From JBCBZH01 sp039815415 (GTDB lineage Bacteria > Bacteroidota > Rhodothermia > Rhodothermales > Rubricoccaceae), in the NCBI GenBank assembly GCA_039815415.1, contig JBCBZH010000204.1, forward strand, positions 1 to 8,048: a stretch of DNA of 8,048 nt, written 5' to 3'. Positions 1-5,350 of the stretch are shown piece after piece (position 1 is the stretch's first letter; each line of letters begins with the position of its first letter). Made by a program: the position numbers and the translations under genes. The notes under the pieces were generated by a model. It was not told the origin of the DNA. It searched no databases and worked only from the letters and a program-made list of their open reading frames with translations.

Positions 1-28
1 CGGCACCGGCGCACTGTTCCGTGCGTGT

Positions 29-382
29 TCAGCAACCTTCGTGCCAGGTGTTCGAATCGCGGTGCGTGCAGCGGCGTATCAACGCAGGGAACAGGGCGTA
101 CGATGGCCGTCGATAGGGTGGCGCGAAGCGAGACACAGCCGCCACGTCGGGCAGTCGGGCAAATCTCTTGAGGCTATACGGGTCGAGGTCCAGGTGATGG
201 ACCAGGGAGGACCGCATAAAGGCCATTCCCGTGTTGGCTGTCTGATGGGACCAAACAGTGAGGGGCTCGGGGTGCGGGTCGAGCACCCGAACGCGGTCGC
301 GCGGCCAGCCGAGGCCGGCCGTGAGCGCGAGCGAGAGGTGGGTGCCGTGAACACCGCCTCCGATGAGGAGCCAGTCGAGCAC
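29..382 (-). pseudogene. FAD/NAD(P)-binding oxidoreductase, truncated N-terminal part
   Basis: The 117-residue product opens with a dinucleotide-binding Rossmann fingerprint, LLIGGGVHGTHLSLAL (residues 5-20). It continues with a strand ending in acidic D35 (RVRVLDPHPEP), then TGMAFMRSS and HHLDLDPYSLKRFA, and a YRRPSYALF segment at 90-98. This pattern is typical of FAD/NAD(P)-binding proteins related to the lysine/ornithine N-monooxygenase type, which normally run to several hundred residues. Here the frame stops at TGA (29-31) soon after PSYALF, so the FAD domain is incomplete and no catalytic or NADPH-binding part is encoded in frame. The start is GTG at 382; no good Shine-Dalgarno precedes it. 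Another minus-strand frame stays open from about position 83 to the window edge and could be the displaced continuation. It is either a frameshifted pseudogene, a gene cut by rearrangement, or (less likely) a short domain protein. The family call is fairly secure; function is unknown. Confidence 0.6.
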
Positions 383-447
383 GAGAAGGAAAAGCTGGAC
401 ATCAGGGAACCGCCTCGGTACGCCGCGCTGGCGGATCGGGCGGGCGG

Positions 448-510
448 TGACATGCTGCCGACTGCGCCACCCGAGACTTTTGCTCGAGTGGCGCAGTCGG
501 CAGCACGTCA
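448..510. repeat. long inverted repeat (28-bp arms, 7-nt loop)
   Basis: Positions 448-475 and 483-510 are reverse complements except for two positions: 452 against 506 (A/C), and position 471 (C) against 487 (A). The inner 23-bp arms 453-475 and 483-505 carry TGCTGCCGACTGCGCCAC and its complement, and the loop is ACTTTTG (476-482). It lies between two minus-strand genes, 3' of the His-rich gene and about 65 bp before the oxidoreductase start. Neither side has a T tract, so it is not a canonical intrinsic terminator, although an RNA of either strand would fold very stably. Each arm read outward begins like the 5' part of a tRNA (TGGCGCAGTCGGCAGCA, D-arm-like). The structure itself is certain; its role is not. 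Confidence 0.85.
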
Positions 511-536
511 GCCGTCGCCTTCTGTACCTCGAGGAC

Positions 537-551
537 GCGTGCCAAGCACGC
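537..551. repeat. short hairpin 3' of the His-rich gene
   Basis: GCGTGC (537-542) and GCACGC (546-551) form a perfect 6-bp stem around a CAA loop, about 54 bp past the stop of the minus-strand His-rich gene. With the larger inverted repeat further on it could help end that transcript. There is no T run, so this is only a structural note. Confidence 0.35.
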
Positions 552-604
552 TACGCAGGAGTCCACGCGGCGGAGCACGCAGCGAGTGGGTTGAAGACGA
601 CGGG

Positions 605-985
605 CTAGGCTGTCGCCGGGGGGCCACGCTCCTCCGGCGTGGCAACATCCGTGTCGACCGCCAGGGCCTCCGGCGGCAGCACCGCCCGCTCCAGCCCGAC
701 GATGTCCGTATAGAACCGCTGCGTAGTGGTCTCAGAGCTGAGGGTCTTCTGAATCAGGGCGCAGTCCAGGCACGCGCCTGCGTGGGCGTCCTCGTGGGGC
801 TCGCCCACGTAGGGCTCGCCCACGTGGTGCGCGCAGTCGCTGTGGTCGTGCGCCGCACCATGATCGGACGCCGTGCCGTGGTCCTCGAGCCCGTGCCCGG
901 CCCAGTGCACGGCCGGGGCGACGACGGTGCCCGGGAAGGCGACCGCCAGCAAGACCGATGCGAACAGGGACCGGAGGGGAATCAC
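605..985 (-). CDS. small exported His/Cys-rich protein, putative periplasmic metal binder
   Basis: This 126-residue product has a signal-peptide-like start (RSLF followed by the hydrophobic ASVLLAVAFPGTVVAPA, residues 5-25). A His-rich stretch follows with H27, H31, H36, H42, H46, H48, H53, H54, H64 and H68, then C51 and a C72-x-x-C75 pair in HAGACLDCALIQ. The C-terminal third (about 88-126) has no recognised domain. His clusters plus CxxC in a short exported protein suggest copper or other soft-metal binding in the periplasm; resemblance to DUF2946-like proteins is weak and not a firm assignment. The start is GTG at 985 and the stop TAG at 605-607. It is transcribed away from the ccoI operon across a 336-bp spacer, which fits a shared role in copper handling. 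Residues 55-64 hold a five-residue duplication (VGEP twice) encoded by a 15-bp tandem repeat. The gene is likely real; the exact function is inferred. Confidence 0.7.
   Translation of the reverse strand: MIPLRSLFASVLLAVAFPGTVVAPAVHWAGHGLEDHGTASDHGAAHDHSDCAHHVGEPYVGEPHEDAHAGACLDCALIQKTLSSETTTQRFYTDIVGLERAVLPPEALAVDTDVATPEERGPPATA
797..826. repeat. 15-bp tandem duplication inside the His-rich gene
   Basis: GGGCTCGCCCACGTA (797-811) is followed directly by GGGCTCGCCCACGTG (812-826), differing only in the last base. On the minus strand this duplicates five codons (H/Y-V-G-E-P) in frame, just before the CxxC region of the His-rich protein, so it looks like a recent slippage event kept in frame. 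Confidence 0.85.
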
Positions 986-1150
986 GCGAGCAAAGTATGA
1001 CTCCCTCTACCCCTGATCTAGCGAATTCGGGCGTGGGCATCCCTCTTGTCTCGTTCTCCTTCGAGTGTGCTGCCCCCCTTGTGCGGGAGGCGACGCCCGG
1101 CTCGATCGCCACCAGCTCGAGCTAGCGAGGTGGGCATGTGTGGGGGGAGG

Positions 1151-1169
1151 CCCTACACGCCGTGTAGGG
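1151..1169. promoter_or_regulatory. perfect dyad, possible operator
   Basis: CCCTACAC-GCC-GTGTAGGG has perfect 8-bp arms with a 3-bp centre, 153 bp before the first gene of the ccoI operon and 166 bp before the divergent His-rich gene. Symmetry and position between divergent genes fit a binding site for a dimeric regulator. An RNA hairpin in a long leader is the alternative. No specific regulator is recognised. Confidence 0.4.
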
Positions 1170-1259
1170 GCGGCCCGGCCCGTACCTGCGGGGGGGCAGG
1201 GCATAGTATGGCCCGCGCTCGACCGATTCTGGATGTGGACGCTGACGGCCTCGGAGCCG

Positions 1260-1284
1260 ATGCGAAACACACCCTGTTTCGCAT
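1260..1284 (+). promoter_or_regulatory. leader hairpin with T-rich tail (terminator/attenuator-like) or operator dyad
   Basis: ATGCGAAACA (1260-1269) and TGTTTCGCAT (1275-1284) form a perfect 10-bp stem around a CACCC loop. The stem runs into TTTGCTTTTG on the plus strand. It ends 37 bp before the ATG of the first gene of the ccoI operon. Stem plus T-rich tail in this orientation resembles an intrinsic terminator, and with no plus-strand gene upstream in the window it would act as an attenuator of the operon leader. Its symmetry would equally suit a protein operator. The arms are A+T-rich compared with the surroundings, which supports selection for the structure. Confidence 0.45.
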
Positions 1285-1321
1285 TTGCTTTTGAGGCCGC
1301 CCGCGTGTTTCCTCCCTCTCT

Positions 1322-1495
1322 ATGACCGACGACCCCGACCGCAAGCCCTCCCTCGTGCCTCCGCACATCGCATGGCCCGCATTCGTCGTGTTCCTGCTCG
1401 CCATTAGCATCACGATGGCGATGGTGACGGTGATGGCGGCGCGGTCCGATGGCGGCGCGCGACACGTGGACACCGTGGAGCAGACTGCCCCGTGA
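1322..1495 (+). CDS. 57-residue single-span membrane protein, FixH/CcoH-like N-terminus
   Basis: ATG at 1322-1324 gives 57 residues ending at TGA 1493-1495. The first 17 residues are polar (TDDPDRKPS), followed by one membrane span at about 18-40 (AWPAFVVFLLAISITMAMVT). The 17-residue tail RSDGGARHVDTVEQTAP should face the periplasm. The TM followed by ARSDGGA recalls the start of FixH/CcoH proteins, whose gene precedes ccoI/fixI in many cbb3 clusters. FixH normally continues with a periplasmic domain, which is missing here. The stop overlaps the GTG start of ccoI (GTGA, 1492-1495), so the two are probably translationally coupled. It is the first gene of the ccoI-ccoS operon. The small gene is well supported by position and overlap; the FixH relationship is an inference from the TM region and order only. 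Confidence 0.6.
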   Translation: MTDDPDRKPSLVPPHIAWPAFVVFLLAISITMAMVTVMAARSDGGARHVDTVEQTAP

Positions 1496-4059
1496 TCGCA
1501 ACGGCCCCTCCGCCAGCTGGCGACCGCCGCCCCCGGATCGAGCCCAGAGACGCATCGGATCGTCCGTCACCGTCGCGCTCAGAGCGCGTGGCGCCCGCGG
1601 AGGCGCCCTGTGCGCATTGTGGCCTGCCCGTCGGGCGGCGCCCGGCCTGGACCCAGGCCGACGAGCCCTGCTGCTGCACCGGATGCGCCGTCGTCCGTGA
1701 CGCGCTGGCGACCTCAGGGCTCGGCGACACCTACGACCGACTCCGCGGCCTCTCTCCCTCAAGGTCTCCCCAGCGCGCGCAGGCCCCCGAGGCCCTCGTG
1801 CTCGCGGAGTTGGATCGGTCTGAGTTCATCGAACAGTCCACGCAACCGGTGGAGGGCGGGCGGAGCGTAGACCTGTTTCTCGACGGTGTCCACTGCGCGG
1901 CCTGTGTGTGGCTCGTTGAGCGCCTGCCCTACGAGATGGAGGGCGTCTCGGCGGCTCGGCTCGATCTCCCACGGGCTCGCCTCGAGCTGACGTTCGACCC
2001 GGAGCGCGTTCGTCTGAGTGAGGTGGGCCGATGGCTCTCCCGGTTCGGATACGCGGCGCGTCCATCGCGACCGGAGGCTGGGACCGCCAGCGCGGCAGAG
2101 CGCTCGCTGCTGATTCGGATGGGCGTGGCGTGGGCGCTAGCGGGCAACATCATGCTTGTGGCCTTTGCTCTCTACAGCGGCCTCGATGCGGACCCGACAG
2201 CCCCGCTCGCCTCCGCCGCACGCTGGTTCAGCCTCGCGCTGATGGTTCCTGCCGTGACGTACGGGGCCGCCCCGTTTTTCCAGCGCGCATGGGCGTCGCT
2301 CCGGGCGGCGTGGCACGCGAAGAGCCTACGGCACCTCCACCTCGACACCCCCATCTCGCTCGGCATTCTGGTGGGCGTCGGGCAGAGCACATGGGCGACC
2401 GTCACGGGGAGCGGTGAGGTCTGGTTCGACTCCGTCGCCGTCCTCATTGCTGCTCTCCTGACGGCTCGGTGGATCCAGCTTCGCAGCCGCCGCCTCGCGG
2501 GCGAGGCCAGCGACAGGCTTCTCGCGCTGGTGCCGCGCGTGGCACGCCGCGTAGACGCTGAGGGCGTCGTCTCGGTGGTCGATGTAGAAGATCTCCAGCC
2601 CGGCGATTTGGTGGAGGTCCCCGCAGGCGAGGTGCTCCCGGTCGATGGCCTTGTGGAGGCTGGAGAAAGCCGCCTGGACCGTGCCGCGCTGACTGGCGAG
2701 GCGCGCCCGGAGCCTGTGAGCGTGGGCAGCAGCGTGGAGGCAGGAACCACCAACCTGCTCACGCCCCTTCGGATTCGCACGCGTGCGGTGGGTGAGCAGA
2801 CCCGCGTTGGCCGCTTGTTGGCCTGGGTGGAGAAGGGCGACGTTCGGCGTGCCCCCGTCATCCTCTGGGCGGACCGCGTGGGCGGTGTCTTCGTGCTGAC
2901 CGTCCTTGCGCTGGCGGCTTTCACGGCCACGCTCTGGATGTGGCTGGACCCGGCCCAGATGCCGGCCCATGTAGCTGCGCTGCTGGTCATCACCTGTCCC
3001 TGTGCCCTCGGCATGGCGACGCCCCTCGCGTTGGCGGTGGCCTCGGGCCGTGCGGCGCGCTCCGGCATCTTCGTCAAGTCCGACGAGGCCGTGCAGCAGC
3101 TCACGACCATCGACACCGTGGTGCTGGACAAGACCGGGACACTCACGGAGGGGCGCATGGCTGTCGCCAGCTCGATGGGCGGCGTCACCGACCTGGAGCG
3201 GGTAGCAGCTCTCGAAGAGCACGTCACGCACCCCGTCGCCGACGCCATCGTGCAGGCCTTCGGCGCAGACATCGGGCCGGTCACAGAGGTAGAGGCCGAA
3301 GCGGGCGCCGGGGTTCGCGGGGCAGTGGACGCACAACCGGTGATCGTGGGACGCCCGGACTGGGTTGCAGGGCAAACGGCTCTCCCGATGCCTGAAGCGT
3401 TTGCCAACTCGTTGCAGGAGGTTACAGCGCAGGGCCTGACGCCGGTCGTCGCGCTGGTGGATGGACGCTGGGCGGCAGTGCTCGGCATTGGAGACCGGCT
3501 CCGCCCGGAGGCAGCAGCCCTCATTCGCCAGCTCGAGGCCGATGGGGCCTCAGTACACATTCTGTCGGGCGATCACCCGGCAGCGGTGGCGCACGTCGCC
3601 AGCGCGCTCGGAATCGATCCAGATCAGGCGCATGGCCGCGTCTCGCCTGAGGCCAAGCGCGAGGCTGTGGAGGCGCTTCAGGGCAAGGGCGGGACGGTGC
3701 TGATGGTAGGCGATGGCGTGAACGACGCGGCGGCCCTTCGCCAGGCCGATGTAGGCGCAGCGGTAGGCGGAGGCACCACGGCAGCCCTCGTCGCCGCCGA
3801 CCTGTTCCTGACCCGCCGCGGCATCGCGCCGCTGCTCGATGCGCTCGGTGGAGCCCGGAGTGCGATGCGAACGGTCCGCGTCCTGCTCACCCTGTCGCTT
3901 GGCTACAACGTCCTCGGTGCCGCTGCCGCCGTCGCTGGGCTGGTGACGCCTCTCGTGGCGGCTGCCGCCATGCCGGTCTCCTCGCTTCTGGTCGTCGGGC
4001 TGGCGCTTCTGCAGCCCTCGTTCCGCCGCCCGGTGGCCTCCGACACTCTCTCCTCATGA
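1492..4059 (+). CDS. ccoI: copper-translocating P1B-type ATPase CcoI/FixI (cbb3 oxidase maturation)
   Basis: An 855-residue inner-membrane pump that uses ATP to export Cu(I) to the periplasm; CcoI/FixI members supply copper for the CuB site of cbb3-type cytochrome oxidase. Order of parts: N-terminal Cys-rich metal-binding domain (C40-x-x-C43 and CCCTGC at 60-65) typical of FixI-type ATPases; HMA-like domain with GVHCAAC (C135, C138); membrane spans from about 205 to 330; actuator TGE (401-403); transport site CPC (502-504); phosphorylation DKTGT (D546); HP motif (580-581); nucleotide-domain SGDH (692-695) and GDGVND (740-745); final spans with YN (805-806) and MPVSS (827-831). The TM7 Asn usually found seven residues before YN is Leu798, and the Pro after YN is Ala811. 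GTG at 1492 is chosen because it overlaps the upstream stop; the ATG of ccoS overlaps its own stop (ATGA, 4056-4059). The adjacent ccoS supports the CcoI rather than a general CopA role. Confidence 0.93.
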   Translation: MIATAPPPAGDRRPRIEPRDASDRPSPSRSERVAPAEAPCAHCGLPVGRRPAWTQADEPCCCTGCAVVRDALATSGLGDTYDRLRGLSPSRSPQRAQAPEALVLAELDRSEFIEQSTQPVEGGRSVDLFLDGVHCAACVWLVERLPYEMEGVSAARLDLPRARLELTFDPERVRLSEVGRWLSRFGYAARPSRPEAGTASAAERSLLIRMGVAWALAGNIMLVAFALYSGLDADPTAPLASAARWFSLALMVPAVTYGAAPFFQRAWASLRAAWHAKSLRHLHLDTPISLGILVGVGQSTWATVTGSGEVWFDSVAVLIAALLTARWIQLRSRRLAGEASDRLLALVPRVARRVDAEGVVSVVDVEDLQPGDLVEVPAGEVLPVDGLVEAGESRLDRAALTGEARPEPVSVGSSVEAGTTNLLTPLRIRTRAVGEQTRVGRLLAWVEKGDVRRAPVILWADRVGGVFVLTVLALAAFTATLWMWLDPAQMPAHVAALLVITCPCALGMATPLALAVASGRAARSGIFVKSDEAVQQLTTIDTVVLDKTGTLTEGRMAVASSMGGVTDLERVAALEEHVTHPVADAIVQAFGADIGPVTEVEAEAGAGVRGAVDAQPVIVGRPDWVAGQTALPMPEAFANSLQEVTAQGLTPVVALVDGRWAAVLGIGDRLRPEAAALIRQLEADGASVHILSGDHPAAVAHVASALGIDPDQAHGRVSPEAKREAVEALQGKGGTVLMVGDGVNDAAALRQADVGAAVGGGTTAALVAADLFLTRRGIAPLLDALGGARSAMRTVRVLLTLSLGYNVLGAAAAVAGLVTPLVAAAAMPVSSLLVVGLALLQPSFRRPVASDTLSS

Positions 4060-4214
4060 ACGTCCTCTACATCCTCGTTCCGCTCGCGCTGGTGCTCGCC
4101 CTGCTGGGCGTCGCCGCGTTCCGCTGGGCCGTCCGCGATGGTCAGTTCGACGATGTCGAAACGCCTGCGCTCCGCATCCTCCTCGACGACGAAGACCCCT
4201 CCTCCCATGGCTGA
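4056..4214 (+). CDS. ccoS: cbb3-type cytochrome oxidase assembly protein CcoS
   Basis: 52 residues, beginning MNVLYILVPLALVLALLG, with one N-terminal membrane span (about 3-23), then AFRWAVRDGQFDD followed by ETPALRILLDD. The Phe-Trp after the span and the GQFDDxExPxxRIL block are the hallmark of CcoS, a small membrane protein needed for cofactor insertion into cbb3-type oxidases. The length is normal for the family. Its ATG overlaps the TGA of ccoI (4056-4059), and its own stop overlaps the start of the next gene by 8 bp, so it sits inside a coupled operon. ccoS directly after ccoI is the classic order in ccoGHIS clusters. Identification is firm. Confidence 0.92.
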   Translation: MNVLYILVPLALVLALLGVAAFRWAVRDGQFDDVETPALRILLDDEDPSSHG

Positions 4215-5250
4215 ATCTCCTCGCCCGGCTCTCGCCACACCGGTCCCCAAGGCTCCCGCTGCGGGCGCCGTCATTGCCCAGGATGCCGCGACCTTCGAAT
4301 GGGTCGCCCCGCCCGGAGCATCTACGTTCGACCTTCGCATCGCCAGCGCGTCGGCGCCGGAGGAAACGATCCTCGAGCTGACGGACCTTCCGACGACGGA
4401 GACCACGCTCGCGTTCGACCTTCCCGCAGGTGACCTGCTGTGGTGGGCGCGGCAGAGCGGTGGTGCCTGGAGTGCCGCGACAGCCTTCCATGCCGGAACG
4501 CTCGCAGAGGTGGAAGTGGCGCAGAAGGTGGAGGCCGAGGTTGCTGTGGAGCAGCGCGCCGCCGAGCGTTCTACCGGGATCATTCCGGTGACAACGTCCC
4601 CGCCGCCCGCTCCGGTGTGGCCCCATGAACAGGGCGAGGCGCTGGACGGTGCTCCAACGCCAGCGTGGTCGCAGGTGCCGGGCTTTACGACGCCCGCCCG
4701 TGCGGATCTCGAGCTGGCGCCTCTCGGGGCTCCGCGACTGACCTCGCCGCTCGGCGGCGAAGTGGTGGATGCCGTGAGCGTCTCGCTGGAATGGAGCGAG
4801 GTGCCTGGAGCCACCAGCTACGAGGTCGAACTGTCGCCCAACGTGGACTTCAGCCGCGACGTGATGACCATCGATGCGGGGCTGGCGACAGAGATCGGGC
4901 TGTCGGGCCTCGTTCCTGCCCTCGGGTGGAAGCTGCTCTGGCGGGTCCGGGCGCGCGTTGGCAGCCGGGCAACACCGTGGAGCCTCTACGGCCGGTTCTA
5001 CCCAGCCGGGGGAGACCGCGCAGACCGCTTCCGCACAGCCCTCGATGATGCGCGGTCGGCTCGCCGTCGCCAGCTCGACTATGCCCGGATGGTCCGCGAG
5101 CGGGAGATGGATCTGATCCCAAATCACGAGCGCGAGGACGCGATCACGGCAACGGGCACCTACCTCGGAGTCCTCGGCGTGGCCGCCACCATGCTCGCCA
5201 TCCTCGGCATCGCGTTTGTCTACACCATGTGGCGGGCTCTCATGATGTGA
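4207..5250 (+). CDS. tail-anchored membrane protein with two fibronectin type III-like domains
   Basis: 347 residues from ATG 4207, which overlaps the ccoS stop by 8 bp; an earlier in-frame GTG at 4138 lies inside ccoS and is less likely. There is no signal peptide. Two beta-sandwich repeats are visible. Repeat 1 (about 17-97) has TFEWVAPPGASTFDLRIAS. Repeat 2 (about 174-266) has SLEWSEVPGATSYEVELS and LLWRVRARVG. Both follow the W-x(3)-PGA-x(2)-Y/F-x-V/L core of FN3-like domains. They are joined by an Ala/Glu- then Pro-rich linker (about 98-173). A charged, helix-forming stretch follows (about 272-312, ARSARRRQLDYARMVRERE), then one C-terminal span (about 316-341) and a five-residue tail. 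The basic segment before the span predicts that the FN3 part is cytoplasmic, an unusual place for it. Last gene of the operon; no known family function. Membership in the ccoI-ccoS operon suggests a role in oxidase assembly or an adaptor, by inference only. Confidence 0.85.
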   Translation: MAESPRPALATPVPKAPAAGAVIAQDAATFEWVAPPGASTFDLRIASASAPEETILELTDLPTTETTLAFDLPAGDLLWWARQSGGAWSAATAFHAGTLAEVEVAQKVEAEVAVEQRAAERSTGIIPVTTSPPPAPVWPHEQGEALDGAPTPAWSQVPGFTTPARADLELAPLGAPRLTSPLGGEVVDAVSVSLEWSEVPGATSYEVELSPNVDFSRDVMTIDAGLATEIGLSGLVPALGWKLLWRVRARVGSRATPWSLYGRFYPAGGDRADRFRTALDDARSARRRQLDYARMVREREMDLIPNHEREDAITATGTYLGVLGVAATMLAILGIAFVYTMWRALMM

Positions 5251-5251
5251 G

Positions 5252-5327
5252 GGCCAGTGGCGAGTGGGCAGGTGCCCGTGACAGCATCCAGCCCCAATCA
5301 CGTGCTACGGCCCACCGATCACTGGCC
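5252..5327. terminator. long imperfect palindrome between convergent genes, probable terminator
   Basis: Three pairs of arms share one centre (between 5289 and 5290): GGCCAGTG 5252-5259 with CACTGGCC 5320-5327; GTGGGC 5264-5269 with GCCCAC 5310-5315; CGTGA 5277-5281 with TCACG 5298-5302. Internal mismatches separate the stems. It starts right after the stop of the FN3 gene and ends 23 bp before the stop of the convergent minus-strand gene. TTT follows the right arm (5328-5330), a poor tract. Position between convergent genes favours transcription termination. Confidence 0.45.
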
Positions 5328-5350
5328 TTTCCGAGCTGGCGACAGAAGAT

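Larger units (their letters stand above)
986..1321. other. divergent intergenic region upstream of the ccoI operon
   Basis: This 336-bp stretch separates the start of the minus-strand His-rich gene from the first plus-strand gene of the ccoI operon, so it should contain both promoters. I see no convincing gene in it: short open frames there carry no recognisable protein features. It holds a perfect 19-bp dyad (1151-1169) and a hairpin with a T-rich tail (1260-1284), listed separately. I found no clear -35/-10 pair, no Bacteroidota TTG/TAnnTTTG pair and no FNR-type TTGAT-N4-ATCAA site. A TACTTTG close to the His-rich gene start is a near miss to the -7 motif (one base short). Confidence 0.6.

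Noticed and set aside
39..75. GGTGTTCGAATCGC, resembling a tRNA T-loop, near the end of the truncated oxidoreductase
   Set aside because: The flanking bases do not pair into a T-stem and no acceptor or anticodon arm fits around it.
482..560. A tRNA gene starting at the right arm of the inverted repeat
   Set aside because: After the D-arm-like part there is no paired anticodon stem and no T-arm (GGTTCGAATCC type) at the right distance; the other arm has the same lack.
41..1000. Long plus-strand open frame (319 codons) through the left part
   Set aside because: It runs antisense to the FAD-binding and His-rich genes, has an Arg-rich composition typical of shadow frames in G+C-rich DNA and no recognisable domain.
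986..1321. FNR/Anr box or CsoR-type operator before the cbb3-assembly operon
   Set aside because: I looked for TTGAT-N4-ATCAA and for an A+T-flanked G/C-tract palindrome and found neither; the visible dyads have other sequences.
1007..1762. Minus-strand open frame of 251 codons across the operon leader and ccoI start
   Set aside because: Arg/Gly/His-rich composition without domains; it lies opposite the small TM gene and the ccoI N-terminus.
2172..3560. Two long minus-strand frames (462 and 349 codons) inside ccoI
   Set aside because: Both are antisense to the clearly coding ATPase and consist of Ser/Arg/Thr- or His/Arg-rich sequence with no family signature.
4054..5301. Minus-strand frame of 415 codons opposite ccoS and the FN3 gene
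   Set aside because: Low-complexity Arg/His/Gly-rich shadow; the plus strand has the CcoS motif, FN3 cores and a proper membrane anchor.
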